From Ampelocalamus luodianensis (Eukaryota > Streptophyta > Magnoliopsida > Poales > Poaceae), in assembly GCA_036346255.1 (NCBI GenBank), contig CM070620.1, positions 60,126,522-60,190,521 of the forward strand: DNA of 64,000 bases, given 5' to 3'. A model generated the notes under the pieces. The model was not told the DNA's origin and did not search any database. It worked only from the letters and a program-made list of their open reading frames with translations. Shown in pieces: positions 1 through 11,942 of the stretch. How positions within the stretch are numbered: the first letter of the stretch is position 1; the number at the start of each line of letters is the position of its first letter. A program made the position numbers and the translations under genes.

Positions 1-552
1 GTCCCGAACCGAATCCGAATTGAATTCTGAGTTGATTCCGAGATGAATTTCGGTTGCACTTGTGGAAGATCCGAATTGGGCTTGAATTCTTGGGCTTTTC
101 TCCCCTTGGTTGACCCACGTGAGCTTCTCCTCCATTGCTTTGACTCCGCCTCCTCTTGGTTCCAAAGGCTTCACAATGTTGAAACTCGAGAATGCACAAA
201 ACATTTGCATGAGGTAATACCCAATTCTCATCAATGACAATAGAAGATTCATTAAGAAACAAAAGCACCGTTGATTTAGAAGTTTAGCTCTTGCTCGTCG
301 GTGGACCAATATGCACTTCAGCATTTGACTTATTTGAAGGCCACGTATGGCGCCCACCTCAAGATGTGTATGACCACCAATAGGGAAAGATGTATATGTT
401 AGGATGCCCTCATCAACTACCGGTGTGTTTTGGGCGTATTCCGAAGAGTTGAGGGTTCGTGCATTGGCGCGAGTGTTCAACTAGCGACATCGTCTACTTC
501 GCATCAACTATCCACGGTTTCTCACTGAGAAGATCGGGCCTCCCCCGTATCA
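1..552. repeat. Inverted LTR fusion of the X family, left copy
   Basis: Bases 1-415 are the first part of an X-family LTR on the minus strand; its terminal TGATGAGGGC reads as gccctcatca ending at 415. It is joined directly to 416-552, the last 137 bases of the same LTR on the plus strand, ending gtatca. The five bases tttcc and then H coding sequence follow. The same back-to-back junction occurs at 52,511/52,512. The rest of the complex would lie upstream of the window. Confidence 0.85.
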
Positions 553-2060
553 TTTCCCTACTTGATTCGCTACTAGTTGAGAATCGCCTTTTACTAGCAA
601 TCTGCAAATCCCGAGCGAACGAGCTGCCCGAAGTTCGGCCAGTAAACCTTCATATTCTGCCACATTGTTAGTAGTAGGAAAGTTAAACTGAATGGCGTAC
701 TTTATTTGTTCACCAGTAGGGGAAATCAAGACGACCCCAGCCCCCGAGCCATGCAACATCAAGGAACCATCGAAGTACATTGTCCACTCGCCGTGGTGCT
801 CGTGACTCGCCCTTTGGTGGGTTCGGGGTTTGTCCATTCGCAATGAATTCGCTATTGCTCGGGACTTGATTGCTGTTCGTGGGACAAAATGGAGATCGAA
901 CGCCCCAAGCTCAACCGCCCATTTTGATATTCGTCCTGATGACTCCCTGTTTCCCAGGACTTGACCAAGGGGATATCCAGTAGGTACGACCACTTTGTGG
1001 GCCTGAAAATAATGCCTTAGTTTCCTTGAAGCCATAAGGAGACCATAGAGCAATTTTTGTACTGCGGATACCTTTCTTTGGTCCATGTAAGACTTCACTT
1101 ACGTAATATATTGGTCGTTGAACATTGTCTCGTTCTACGCACCAAGACACCACTAACCGCTTGTGGCGCTGCAGCCACGTAAATTAGTAATGTTTCTCCC
1201 AATCTTGGAGAAACTAAGATTGGGGGACTCGTAAGGTACCATTTTAATTCTTCAAAGGCGCTGCTTGCTTCTTTAGTCCATTCGAAACTCCCATGTTTCC
1301 GGAGAAGCTTAAAGAAAGGTAGTCCTTTTCGCCTAACCGTGCTATGAAACGACTTAACGCCGCCATACAACCGTTAACTGGATTTCTTCTTTGTGGTTGG
1401 ATCGCGATCGATCGATGGCGGCGATTTTCGTTGGATTTGCTTCAATGCCTCTAGCTGAAACTAGGAACCCAAGAAGCTTTCCGACTAAACTCCAACACAC
1501 ATTTTCTGGATTTAACTTAAGGTTATGACGCCTTAAGTTATTGAAAGTCTCTTGCGTGTCTAGAATATGATCCCAGCGTTGACGCTTTTAACGACTGGAT
1601 CATCAACGAGGCTTCAAGATTCGACCCACCGAGGGCTAAAGGTCCGTTGCATCAACCTTTGGAATGTTGCACCAAGATTCTTGAGACCAAATGGCATTTT
1701 TACATAACAAGTAAGTACCATATGGGGTGATAAAGGAAGTTTTCTTCATCTTGTTTACTCATATTGATCGGTGGTACCTGAATAAGCATCCAAAAACTTA
1801 ACAACTCACACCTAAGTAGAGTCTACAAGTTGATCAATGCGAGGAAGGGGAAAGTCATCCTTCTGACAAGCTTTATTAAGATCTGTAAAGTCAATACACA
1901 TTCGCCATTTCCGCTGGCTTTTCTAACCATTACAGATTGGTGAGCCACTCGGGTGGTCGACTCACGAATGAACCCACTTTGAGAAGCTTGTTGATCTCCG
2001 ATCGATTGCTTCTTTTCGATCAAAGTAAATGCCGTAGCTTCGCTGAACAGTTTTTGTTAG
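550..2060 (-). pseudogene. H reverse transcriptase/RNase H, broken, left copy
   Basis: The minus strand encodes RNase H with MYFDGSLMLHGSGAGVVLI and NNVAEYEGLLAELRAARSLG, typical of plant Tat-lineage pol; the catalytic Asp is in YFDGS and the Glu in AEYEGL. Upstream in gene order are the reverse transcriptase end (TKEASSAFEELKWYLTSPP at 1,095-1,370) and an early RT block near 1,823-2,023 (IEKKQSI, VMVRKASG). Several frameshifts separate the blocks. The right-hand copy at 52,650-54,130 joins more of them in one frame. RNase H is cut at 553 by the X complex; its remainder is expected beyond that insertion. Confidence 0.85.
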
Positions 2061-5000
2061 GTCAGAGCTAGCCTATGCTCGATCACCTCCCTCGGGACTC
2101 GGGCATGTCGGACGCCGCCATGCGAATACGCCCCGATTAGCTCGGAGGAAGGAGATGAGCGACTCTTCCTATTTAGGTCGAGTCCTGTCCCGACCAAGAT
2201 CTTGGCACCCTCTTGAGAAGCGCCCATCGAAGTTGTACCTCTTTCAACTGGTCGGAAGGTTTTGGTGTCATCTTCGCCTTGAACTTTTGACCGCATGTTA
2301 ATCTGTTAGTTTCCGGTCGAAGTTCATCGACCAGCTCTAAACACTCCGATCGCATGCGTAGGCTATCTTTCGATCACCTCGACCGTGATTACACCTTTCG
2401 TCCGGCATTTTCAAACTCGATAACCGTAATGCGTGGCTATCGTGAACTTTGCTAAAGCCGACTACGAGAATTGCATTGTATGCGATCTCGGTTCACCACA
2501 TCGAATGAAACTTTTCTCGTTCGGAAGTTGTCGGGTTTTCCGAACGTAACTAGTAGGGACAAGTGTCCTATTGGTTTAGCAAGAGACCTGTGCACTATGC
2601 CGTGAAAGGCATATTTCACGGCTTTACCTTGGATTTGGGAATCGCATATCTTCTAAAGCACTTGCAAATAGAATATTCAAAGAACTACCCCATCTATCAA
2701 AACCCGATTAACCTTGCGATTATTAATAGTAGGCTCAACGACAATACCGGTCGAGTTGAAGGAATAGGCGCTTCTTTTTGTGAAGGAGATTATTGTCTCC
2801 ACCACCTTGAAGGTTTAACGGCGATCGAAGGTTCTGTAAGGTTGACCTCTCGCCCATGGCTTTGGTGTGACGCGGACTCGCACGAAGAAGACCCACCAAG
2901 ATCACATCAACGGTGTCTTTGAGGTTCTTGGTACTCCATCTCTTCTTCACCATCTTTGTCCTTCTTGAAGCTTGTTTCCGAGCTCTTGAATCGACGGAGT
3001 GGTCCTTTACCGCATAATAATCTTCCGGCTTCTTTTGCCAAGCGCGACAATTGCGCAAATCGTGTCCCGCTTGGCGATGAAGAGGACACCATTTTTTGTT
3101 TTTCTTGTAACCATTAGTCTGAGCTTTGGTCTTGCCACGACAAAGATAATCTTTTCTTCCTTTTGTAGATTTTTCAGAACAATGTAACCTCTTTGTCGTT
3201 GGCTCGCCATGTTTCTTTTCTTGAGAGTCTTCTTTAGTTTCTTTTCCGCCCTATCTAAGCCAGGTTGGGGATCTTATCCTTCGATCAACAAATTGCTCCA
3301 CTTGACCGCTTCATCGGCGTAGCGCATTTGTCGGCCATGTCAAGAGCTCGATGGTTGTTCGTGGAGGATGTATAGCTAAATCCTCCGTAAACCTTCGATT
3401 TCTTAATCCCGCTTGAAGGCTTGGATAACGGAAGATTCTGCGACCTCGGTATTGAGTTACGGACTTGGCTAAATCTTTTAATATACCGCCGAGAGTCTCG
3501 TTTGATTTTTGCCGATCCTATGGAGATCGTCTTCCTTTCTAGGCGATCATACGCACTCAAAATTTGCAATTAAAAGGTCGCAGAGTTGCTCCCAAGTATA
3601 CACGGATCCGATCGGAAGGTTAAGCAACCAAGATCGGCCGATCCTTCTAATATCAGAGGAAGATAATTCGCCATTACATTTTCATCACCACCGCAGCTCG
3701 ATAGCGGTGGTGTATATCCGAGAAATTCTAAGGGATTTTGGGTCCCATTGAATTTATCCATATTGGCGGTCGGAACCTATTTGGCCAACGATACTGGAGC
3801 CTGCCGAGAAAGCTCGACACTGTGATAGTTTCGTGGCGCCTTGTTTGAAAAGACGCCGATTGTAATCGGTTGGAGATCGATTTCAGGAACAGATTGTCGA
3901 TGCTCCAATGTCCCGATCCGGCCGTGGACGTTAGTAAAACGCCGACCGCTTGCTCGCTCGGGATGATGCCGAGATCACCGAGTCCAGCGATGGTTCGCCT
4001 CGACGGCGATGGCGAGGATTCTTGAAATAATCTCCTCCTCGTGATGGTTGGTCGGAATCGCCGAGGTGGTCGCAGTGTCAATTGATCCCCAACGCGACCA
4101 TGTAGGCTTCGCTTTGGGAAGAATGCCGTGATGAAGTCATGGTTCGACTTTGCGCGTGCCTTCGCTCCCGATAAGCTTCGGCGCCGCATTGTCGTTGGAT
4201 AATCTCCGATACTTGACTCGCGAGTTGGGCAAAACACGAGTCTCGCCAGTAAGGTGGTCGAAGTATTTAAAATATCCCGACTCGCTGCAGTTTTGTATAG
4301 TTACCAAGGTCTCGAGGATTTCGCGAAGAAGGTGTTTGATTGCTTACATCCTCCGACCTTTCGTGGATCTTGCCCGGCCCTCACATTGGTTTGGGAAGGA
4401 TCAAGCATATTAACCGTGAACATCTACCGTTCGCTCACCTCCAGCATTTGGTGCTTGACCACCCGCACCATCTCCATTAGGACGTGGTGGCGAGGCAATG
4501 TGTGGAGGACCGTACACGGTATTGTGATCCGTATCTCCGATCGCATTGACCTCGTGCTTCCAAAGCGGTCCTCCGATGAGCTTCCATCGTAATCAACGGA
4601 GAGCCTCTCGAGCTTCGCGAAGCTTCCATGACGGAGAGCGATCGGTGATCGCACCTCCCGAGGTTTTTGAAGGACCTCACCGATTCGCGAATCGCCGATC
4701 GAATCGTCGAGCTTTATCATCCCCACTTGGTTTACGACCAATGGAGGTTTCATTGACACCGCCACTAAGTGTCGGCTGGCCTCGGAATTACTAGAAGCCG
4801 TGAGTACCTATCAACCATGATCGCATCAAAGGTATGTTGAACTTGGGTTGCGGTGTTGAATTTTCGTCACCTTTCTTGCCGGTCCAAAGGGTCGGGTTTG
4901 TCGAGGATTTGGGGTGTTCAACTGGTCGGAAACACTTCTTCCGAGACCGCCATCGATCGAGCGGTGTGTCTTCATCCATCCGGTTGTCTTTGCCGATTTC

Positions 5001-5200
5001 GCCCGGGCGAGCCTGCAGAGGAGGATGATGAAGAGATTCCGCTTTCCTCCATGGCGCGCATACATGCATCCATGTCGAGGTCGGCATAGTCCTCCAAGTC
5101 GAACCAATTTTCTTCATCCCAACTTCCCGCCATAACCGCATCGCGATCACGAGACGGGAATGGACAAAGATTTGATGAGCAGAGAAAATCTTTCGAGATT
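2060..5200 (-). pseudogene. H gag and protease, broken, left copy
   Basis: The minus-strand fragments correspond to gag and protease of H, described in full at 54,400-57,266. Visible pieces are RNCRAWQKKPEDYYAVK (end of the zinc knuckle, near 3,030), the gag core around 3,285-3,760 (MDKFNGTQNPLEFLGY, RRYIKRFSQVRNSIP), and the acidic N-terminus WDEENWFDLEDYADLDMDA (4,972-5,160). Frames change every 100-300 bases. Most breaks coincide with CAG or CTG in the other copy, so the breakage may be partly technical. Confidence 0.8.
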
Positions 5201-5231
5201 CCACGCCGCGATCCCCACGGACGGCGCAAAT

Positions 5232-5875
5232 TGCCGACGATCAAGACGTTGATCTTACGAAAATAGAAAGGAGAAATGACGGGAAATCTCAGGAATAATG
5301 GATCGCTTCTTTATTAATATGAACTAGAATTTACAAGGTATATCCTAAGGACTCGCTTGCCCTCTTGCTAACTCGTAACTATTACACGAATCTATGGCTT
5401 GTGCTTTTGTCTTCCTTCTTCGTTTCCTTTTTTCCTCCCCTTGATCCGCCTGTGTTCCATCTTTAAATAGCCCTCGAAGAGGTGGCGCATTTCCGAGAAT
5501 GCGCTCGATGCGGCGTTGCGCCTGGTCGAGTCAAGTGACGGTTGATACAGATCAGTTGCTTGGCGGTTATATGTCTATGAAACATATAACCGCACGGAGG
5601 TTGTTCACCGTGTGTCTTGGATAAGATACGTCGATGGAATATGCACGTGTTCCATTCATCATACCAGAGAGAATATACCTTGGAATCAGTTCTTACCTTC
5701 TACGAGTAGTTCTCCGGTGCCTAAGCTTGGCTTGGGCCTTCGTCCACTGTGGTACCCATTATGTAACCTCCGAATCTCTACGACCAAAGGAGGTCATGCA
5801 CCTCAAAGGTTACGACCATGAAGACGTATGGTCTTTTATATATTAAAGATAATATATAGAGGTTTTAATCTCACA
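5232..5875 (-). repeat. H 5' LTR, left copy
   Basis: This LTR is about 644 bp, reading tgccgacgatcaagacg (right copy tgtcgacg) to aatctcaca on the plus strand. It matches 57,367-58,017 and the 3' LTR at 28,482-29,125. It contains an 11-bp perfect stem (gcggttatatg, 5,563-5,573; catataaccgc, 5,583-5,593). On the minus strand ctatttaaag near 5,465-5,475 is a TATA-box candidate. It is followed by actct and K LTR sequence. Confidence 0.88.
5563..5593. other. Perfect 11-bp hairpin in the H LTR
   Basis: The stem gcggttatatg / catataaccgc has the nine-base loop tctatgaaa. It is perfect here and at 57,708-57,738. The third copy, near 28,814-28,844, lacks one G in the left arm. In a minus-strand transcript it would lie near the predicted start, so a role in termination, processing or packaging is possible but unproven. 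Confidence 0.7.
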
Positions 5876-6538
5876 ACTCTCTTTAACAAAATGCAATTTA
5901 GTTAAAATGCTAAGTGATAGGAATTTGTAATTATGATATTTGAAAACATTGCTTTAGCAAATAAAAGAACCAGAGCCATCTTTGTTAAACCTTACATGTA
6001 TATTATTGCATTGTGTGTTGGCCCGCGAGGACGGTAGTAGTGCTCATCCTCGCTCTTTCCCCCCAAAACCCTCAGAAGCAGGAAATCATGAAGATTACGA
6101 CTACTACGAGGATCTAGAAGTTGGAGGCCCAGGGGATAATGAAGCATGGTATAGTCTTTTGTTGTTCTAGTCTCGCCTCAGTCTAGTTGACTCCGTTGAT
6201 GCTTGCGTGCATGCTATATTATCTGAGTCTTTGGGAAATATCAGACGCACTCGGGTTTTCCTAGTCGCTTGCCTGTGGAGAGATGTGCTATCACCCTTTT
6301 GTTTCCATTGTCGCTTCTGCTTTTGTAATGTAATCAGTTTGGCCTGTTCGGCTCTTATTGTAAAAAGCTTGACCCGATACGGTCTATGTAAACTCTGATG
6401 TGTTAAATTAATGAATTGTATGGTTCTACGCCATGTATGAATTGATTCAGTGATGTATCTGTGAGTGCTATCTACTGATCCAGGGAATAGCACAGTATTT
6501 TCACAAAGGATTCTAGAGTACAAAATCTGGGTCCGACA
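5876..6538 (+). repeat. K 5' LTR, terminal part, left copy
   Basis: This is the last 663 bases of a K LTR, resuming after the H insertion with actctctttaac and ending ctgggtccgaca. A priming site follows four bases later. It matches 58,018-58,680 with about one substitution. The rest of this LTR lies outside the window, beyond H. Polyadenylation-type AT-rich sequence (taaattaatgaattg) lies near 6,403. No coding potential beyond chance frames. Confidence 0.88.
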
Positions 6539-6542
6539 GAGC

Positions 6543-6554
6543 TGGTATCAGAGC
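6543..6554 (+). other. Primer-binding site, initiator tRNA-Met, K left copy
   Basis: The sequence tggtatcagagc is the standard plant primer-binding site complementary to the 3' end of initiator tRNA-Met. It starts four bases after the LTR end (gggtccgaca). It is intact, unlike the equivalent sites of L, M and X, which lack CAG. Confidence 0.92.
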
Positions 6555-6733
6555 ATACGACTGTAGGAGCCTTAGCTAGACTGGTAATTAATGCCTTATT
6601 TAGACTAAGAAAAGGCTTTTAAAATATAGCGTAATTAATGCTCCTCCTCATCACTCTTAGTTCCTTACTTACCTTGACTTCACTTGAGTTTTTACTTAGG
6701 TCTGACCCTCTTCCTCGTATTTCAAAAATGTAG

Positions 6734-6958
6734 ATGGCCGCACCGTCGTCTGATGGCCCATGGGACCATCACTCTCGCGAAAAAGACGAAGGCGAGTTCG
6801 TGGACATTCTTCGCCAACTCATGCAGCACCTGGATTACCACCGCAAGCCTATCTTCAAAGACCGAAAGACCCAGACCCTGGACCAAGAGTCGTGGACCAT
6901 GGAGGTTTTCCTCTATGCCAAGGAGGGTGAGTTCATCGCCACATGTTTAGACTCGTGA
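6734..6958 (+). CDS. K gag-like N-terminal ORF, left copy
   Basis: The frame begins MAAPSSDGPWDHHSREKDEG about 190 bases after the priming site and ends after 74 codons. It contains DILRQLMQHLDYHRKP and ESWTMEVFLYAKEGE, a charged, helical protein without a recognisable enzyme motif. Its position fits a gag start, but I do not see the usual gag core or a zinc knuckle. The right-hand copy (58,876-59,163) keeps the frame open 21 codons longer, so this stop arises at a CTG/CAG-type difference. Likely a remnant gag or a packaging-associated protein; function not established. Confidence 0.5.
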   Translation: MAAPSSDGPWDHHSREKDEGEFVDILRQLMQHLDYHRKPIFKDRKTQTLDQESWTMEVFLYAKEGEFIATCLDS

Positions 6959-6959
6959 C

Positions 6960-9150
6960 TCCCGCAGAGCGCTTGTTCAAGCGCCCAAGCCGCAAAGATG
7001 CTTCACCGCACCGCCCGAGTCCGTGAATGAGGATCTTCTATTAGAATCACCCTTCCACCGCCTTTAGCCTCTCTAGGAAGGAGAGTTCGACCACGAGATC
7101 TTTGTCGCCATGTTGGTGTAGTCGATAGTCTAGGTTAGCTAGTAGTGCTTGCTAGGCGATCTTTTGGTCTCTGTGCACCTTTTTCCTTCTTTACCCGTCC
7201 ATGAGACGTTGTGTTTGAATCTTGTGTCGTGGCTTAGTATGGCCTATATGCTGTGCTTCAGGAGTCATATAACACCTAACCCCCTTAATATAATACAGCC
7301 ATTCTAAGCTTTGTATTGTGTTTGATCGTTTTCCTTCGTTGGTTTTGAAGTTCTTCTATTGTGCTCTAGAGGGCTAGTAACCCTCATATATCCCCTCTAG
7401 TTCTTAACCTCTTCTGCCCGCTTCAGATGGCACCAAAGAAAGCAGCAACCCAAGGAAGTTTACTAGTCGCAAAAGATGCTTCTTTCTTCTTCTCTTGTTC
7501 TCTCGCCTAATGCGCTTTTCCTCTCGCCTATTGTGCTTTCTTCCTCTGATCTATGAAGCATGTGAAGAATTGTTAAAGATTGTTCAAACAGATGAGTTGC
7601 ATGGAAGCTACTATTGTTGGGATTAACTAGTGTGTTAGATGCCAAGCTAGATAGCTTCGGGAAATCATGGATAGGACTGATTTTGGGAATTTAAAATTTT
7701 GAGATTTGCCGATGTTATAAGAAGTTCTTGTGAATACTAGAGCACGATGATGGATAAGCCTTGTTTATGAATGGTTTAAAGAATAGCAGATTGATAGATT
7801 ATATAGATTGTGAAGAAAGAAAATGATCGAGAGGAGAATTTTGCTTGATCAGAAGGATATCTAATCTAAAGTACCGATTTGATTATTAGGAGAAAATTGA
7901 ATTTTCATCGAATCCTAAGTTGATTATGACGCTGGTTGGAAATTTGATTTGAGATATGTGTGCATTAATGGTAGCGAGCAAAATGCAAAAGAATTGGAAT
8001 TTTCTTATCAATTTATGATGCCAATTTTGGGTAGAGTTGGTTAAATTTTGGTGGATCAGTTGAATCAAGAAAATATAGAAGTAATTGGGTATGGTGGTAA
8101 CATTTGTTTCGAATTGGATATGATTGAGTAGAGAAGTTAGGATTTAAAGAGAATTTTGGTTGACTATATAGATATGTTTAGATCAGATTATAAAATTGTA
8201 TAATTGTTGGGTGTTCGATTATAAGAATACCTTACTAATGGATTATAGCAATACCTAATTGGTGAAAAGATTGTATTGTAGGAATGCGTGATTCTTGAAG
8301 AATGATTATAGGATTATACAATTGTTGAAGGTTGAGTCATAGGAATAAGCTATTGTTGAAGATTGGATTATAGACCTATAATCGTTAGTGATTGGATTAT
8401 AGAAAATAGATCATTCTCGAGAGATGGATATTCAAATACTTGTTTATTAACTATCGATTGTTGGGTATTAAAGTACGATTCCTATATCGATGGTTATCTT
8501 ACTAGTGTTGGAGTTGGACTAAATAATTACGGATAGATGGTGATAAAATAATTCGTGGATTAAATTTAAATTTATGGATTACAAGCAATCTTTTAGAAGG
8601 TTCTATATTGAAGGCATTGGATTATATCAAGAAACTGAGCATTGCAATTGATAAATATGCTTCAGAATTAAGTAAATGATGTCGTGGATTTAGTCAAGAA
8701 TTTTAGAGAAAGCAAATTGCGAATTATAATCTTTGAGAGAATCTCTTTCCAAAAGGGATAGAATAAAATTTAGCATGGTCTTGGAGTTTATCGGATTGGA
8801 AGATGCGATTATTGCTACTAGATTTTATGGATTTGAGCAGAGAATAAAACATGCAATCAAAGTGATGAATTTGTTGGAATTATTTAAGCAAAGCGCAAGA
8901 AAGATTTGTGAATTATGCGGTTGTATCAATAGAATGTGAGGTTAATTAAATGCCTAGATTTTTATGTGGTATGATGGAATTTCAATAATAGTGAGAATTG
9001 GATCCAGCAATTTGGAAGACAAAATTGATAGTTCTTTTTAAGTTGGCACACCAGTACAAGGTTGTGAATCAGTAGTGTGGCATCAACTTACCAAATTGGA
9101 CCTACCACTACAGCTGTTAGAGGTGCACAACATCTTTACTTCGGGCCGTA
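6960..9150 (+). other. K AT-rich internal stretch, no gene seen
   Basis: This 2.2-kb stretch has no sustained reading frame. Near 7,427 a short frame, MAPKKAATQGSLLVAKDASF, follows a cag typical of an intron acceptor. From about 8,170 to 8,470 it holds degenerate repeats of the type gattatagNaata and attgttgaag at irregular spacing of about 30-45 bases. The copy at 59,164-61,330 is nearly identical, which argues for recent duplication rather than coding constraint. Confidence 0.7.
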
Positions 9151-9157
9151 GTAAAAA

Positions 9158-9240
9158 GAAGCCACTTGGGAACGTGAAGATCAACTAAAGTTGGATTACC
9201 GCCTTGTTCCCAAAGCAAACAATCTCGGCCTGGATTCCGT
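9158..9240 (+). pseudogene. K polyprotein C-terminal tail (chromodomain end), left copy
   Basis: The frame reads EATWEREDQLKLDY immediately upstream of the purine tract and 3' LTR. The motif ATWEREDxL is the well-known end of the chromodomain of Tekay/Del chromovirus integrase. Only this tail survives; the 4 kb of pol that should precede it is missing, so K is an internal-deletion derivative. In the right copy (61,335-61,420) the tail runs in frame to a stop after GRDSV. Confidence 0.85.
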
Positions 9241-9931
9241 TTAAGGTGGGTAGGATTTGTAACAGCTCGTTTTTCGTTTGTGGGCAGTAAACTTCAGTCG
9301 TCAATTGAGTTCAAAAGCTCAATTTCAATTTAAGTTTCAAATTCAAATCTCAATTGGGAAATTCAGTTAATCCTCAAAAATCAATTCCATTTTGCATCCA
9401 TTCCTCTTTTTCTCTCCACACCCCACTTCTCTTCCTTCCTTGCTCTGCCTGCCCACCCCCTGCATGCGTCGCTAGCATCTCGTGGGCGCCGATGCCTTGC
9501 TCGCACCTGCTCCTTCATTGACTGCCAGTGTCCTCACCTTGCCACTCAGCGCCCAGGACGCGCTCCACGACACGCACCCACGCCATGCTCCCAAAGCCGT
9601 GCGTCGCGCCTTCGTCAGCACCCGGCTAGCATTGCCCGAACCTCCCACGGTCGTCTCTACAGCCCCAACACCCGTACACCTAAGCAGGCTGCGCCGCACG
9701 GCCGCCTCCGCGCTAAGCACGCCGTCCTCCTCGCGCGCCGCTTGCCCGGCCCAAACCGTGCTCCACTCCGCAGGCGCTCCACTTGCCATCCCTACCGTCC
9801 CATCACCCGCACGGCTGCACGACGCTGCTCGCGCAAGTCGTCGCTCGCGTCCCATCCCTCTGTCCTTCGCGTCCTCGCCACCCTTGAACGGAGCCACCCG
9901 GTCCAAGCCACCCGGCTCTTCCCCACCGGGG

Positions 9932-9939
9932 ATATATAG
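9932..9939 (+). promoter_or_regulatory. TATA box of the K LTR promoter
   Basis: The sequence atatatag lies in accggggatatatagccc, inside a GC-rich block and followed by a C/T-rich leader. This is the typical layout of a plant LTR core promoter, with transcription expected about 30 bases downstream. The same site is present at 62,115-62,121. Confidence 0.65.
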
Positions 9940-11942
9940 CCCTGAGCCTCCTCTCTTGCCCTCCCCACCTTTCTTCTTCACCAAGCAAGCACAAGAGCCG
10001 GCTCCCGCCTTGGCCACACCGCCTCCCGCTGCTCGGCCACACCGGTGAGCCGCTCGCCTACCTCGTCACCGAAGCCCGTGACATGAGGATTCCATCCCCA
10101 CCTCCCTCTTCCGCCCGCCGAGAGCAACCGCCGCCGTAGCTCTTCCTTCTCCACTCGCTTCGACGCCGCCGCCGCCGAGCTCCCGCCTCCTCGAAGAGCA
10201 CGGTGAGCATCCTCTCTCCTCGATGCTCATGCTTCCTCTCCTTCATATCCATCCTCCGACCGCCGCCGCTGCCTGTTCTTGCGCCTGCCGCCTCGACTCA
10301 TTGCCACCGCTCGTTGCCACCCCGGCCACAGTGCTGTCTCCCTTGGCTTCCTCCCCTCACCCGCAACCCATTCCACTGGCCCCCGCTGCCCCTCCGGCCG
10401 CCGCCGGCGGCAGCCGAGCCGAGTTCCTCAAGCTTCCCAATCCTACAAGCCTCCTCTGTTTTGTTGTGTTACCTCTCTCTCAATTCTTATATGACTTGTG
10501 GGCCCTTACCCTTTAAGGACAAAATCGAGGCCATAGTCTTTAGCTCATCTTGCTATGTAAAGATTATGCAAAGCCTATTTGTTAAACTTTAAATTATTGT
10601 GATAACCCCTTTGTAATTGATGGTTAGTTAATTACTAAAATTAATTTAATTAACCTTCCACTAATGTGTAAAACTATGGAATGTAAGAACTTAAGTTACA
10701 AAATCACGGAAATTGAATGTGAAGCTATTAAAAATAATTATGTTGATCTCAATACCTTGCTCTAGAAGCTTGAATCCTAATTGCAAATCCTATCAAATAT
10801 TCCTTGATCCAAATAATAACCATCGATCTTTATCTCACGATCCAAAGTTATCAATGTTAATTAAAATAATCGGTGTAAAGATATGTCCGCAAAAAGATCG
10901 AGTATCCCATCTTTGCATGTCCCAAAACTCAAGAAGATCTTTCAAACGAGAGTTGTTAATTAAGGAAAAGAATCACTTAAATCTTAAGTCCCTAATCTAT
11001 ATCTCAAACATAACTTTGATATATCTACCATCGTGTGTAAGCGGCCAATAAAATGAAGTGATTAACCAATATGCCTTTGCCATCTAATTTAAAATGCAAA
11101 CTGAAAATCTCGCTAAAAGTATAATCTTGCCCAAATATCAATCATCCTATCGTTATCTCTCGGATTTAAATCACCGGTGGTAATATATGGACTCCAAGTT
11201 TAACTCAACAAATTAAAATCATACTCTTCATATGTTAAACTCACACCCTAATCTCTAATGTTTAACGCCCATCAAGTAATGCCTAGTATTCTTTTAAGAC
11301 TCATATCTATCATAAATCTAACCCAACTCATGGAACATCCTTAATAAATATCCAAGATTCAAGAAGCTCTTGAATGTAAAAGATCGAGCTATGACCCTTC
11401 CTCGATCGATGTTATCTTGTCATCTTCCACATCCTGTGGAGTATCCCTACAAAAGTTTCTTCGACCTTGATCCTTCCTTGTTTTCCCTCATGGCAGAGTT
11501 CTCCGCCATTCCTCTTTCGCTCAAATTGTCATTGACTTTGTCAACATCCCGCATTCGCCAAACCTTCTCTCATACTCTCAATCATCGCAAATCTTAATCA
11601 AGCTCAATTGAATTTAATTGGTCTTTTGAAGTTCTTTGGATTTATTTGGTTTTCGATCGATTATCGTCTAATTAGAAGTGGAGTCCCCAAAGAAACGATT
11701 TACTCAAGCAGATCAAGATTTGGATAAAGACCAAGACCAAGAATTCAAGACCACTGACTGAGAAGGCTATGATTAAGATCCAGGCCGTGGTAAATAGACC
11801 CAGGCGAGTCAATACTTTGATCATATTGAGCCTACATTTTATGCAAATTATATTCTTTTAAAATAGCAAATTGCATGCTTTCATTCTTAATAAAAAATAT
11901 GTTAAAGCTTAAGTAGTTAAATACCCATTTGATGATTAAATT

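Larger units (their letters stand above)
553..5875 (-). mobile_element. H element, left partial copy (Tat/Retand-type Gypsy)
   Basis: This is the 5' half of a Tat/Retand-lineage Ty3/Gypsy element on the minus strand. Reading from high to low coordinates it has the 5' LTR (5,232-5,875), a degraded priming site, gag, protease, reverse transcriptase and the start of RNase H. It then stops at the tttcc target site at 553-557, where the X-family complex is inserted. The same segment is at 52,653-58,017. It lies in a K LTR, whose sequence resumes as actctctttaac at 5,876. All frames are broken. Confidence 0.9.
6539..9257 (+). mobile_element. K internal region, left copy (non-autonomous Tekay-like element)
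   Basis: This internal region is only about 2.7 kb, between LTRs of about 4.3 kb. It has an intact tRNA-Met priming site (6,543-6,554), a short gag-like ORF (6,734-6,958), a second possible start at 7,427, 1.6 kb of AT-rich non-coding DNA, the last codons of a chromovirus polyprotein (9,158-9,240) and a purine tract next to the 3' LTR. Reverse transcriptase, RNase H and the integrase core are absent. It would need proteins from an autonomous Tekay relative to move. Confidence 0.87.
1..11770 (+). repeat. Left copy of the 52-kb-spaced direct repeat
   Basis: This segment matches 52,097-64,000 base for base over most of its length, in the same orientation. It includes two nesting junctions, at about 415/416 and 552/553, and the entry of H into K at 5,875/5,876. 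The right copy is about 134 bases longer because the left copy has many small losses, mostly at CAG/CTG sites. Outside those sites I saw only scattered substitutions, such as cctgtgg/cctatgg at 6,277 versus its partner. Sharing of internal junctions means the duplication followed the nesting, or that the assembly placed one locus twice. Confidence 0.93.

Noticed and set aside
3728..4237. A 169-codon minus-strand frame in the left H copy
   Set aside because: It is an out-of-frame stretch of H gag; the conserved gag motifs lie in other frames.
6543..6554. tRNA-like sequence
   Set aside because: Only the 12-base complement of a tRNA 3' end is present, as expected for a retrotransposon priming site; there is no tRNA gene.
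9472..10048. Open frames of 181 and 188 codons on opposite strands in GC-rich DNA
   Set aside because: They lie in the promoter block of the K LTR, recur in the other copy with different frames, and have low-complexity Ala/Pro/Arg composition.
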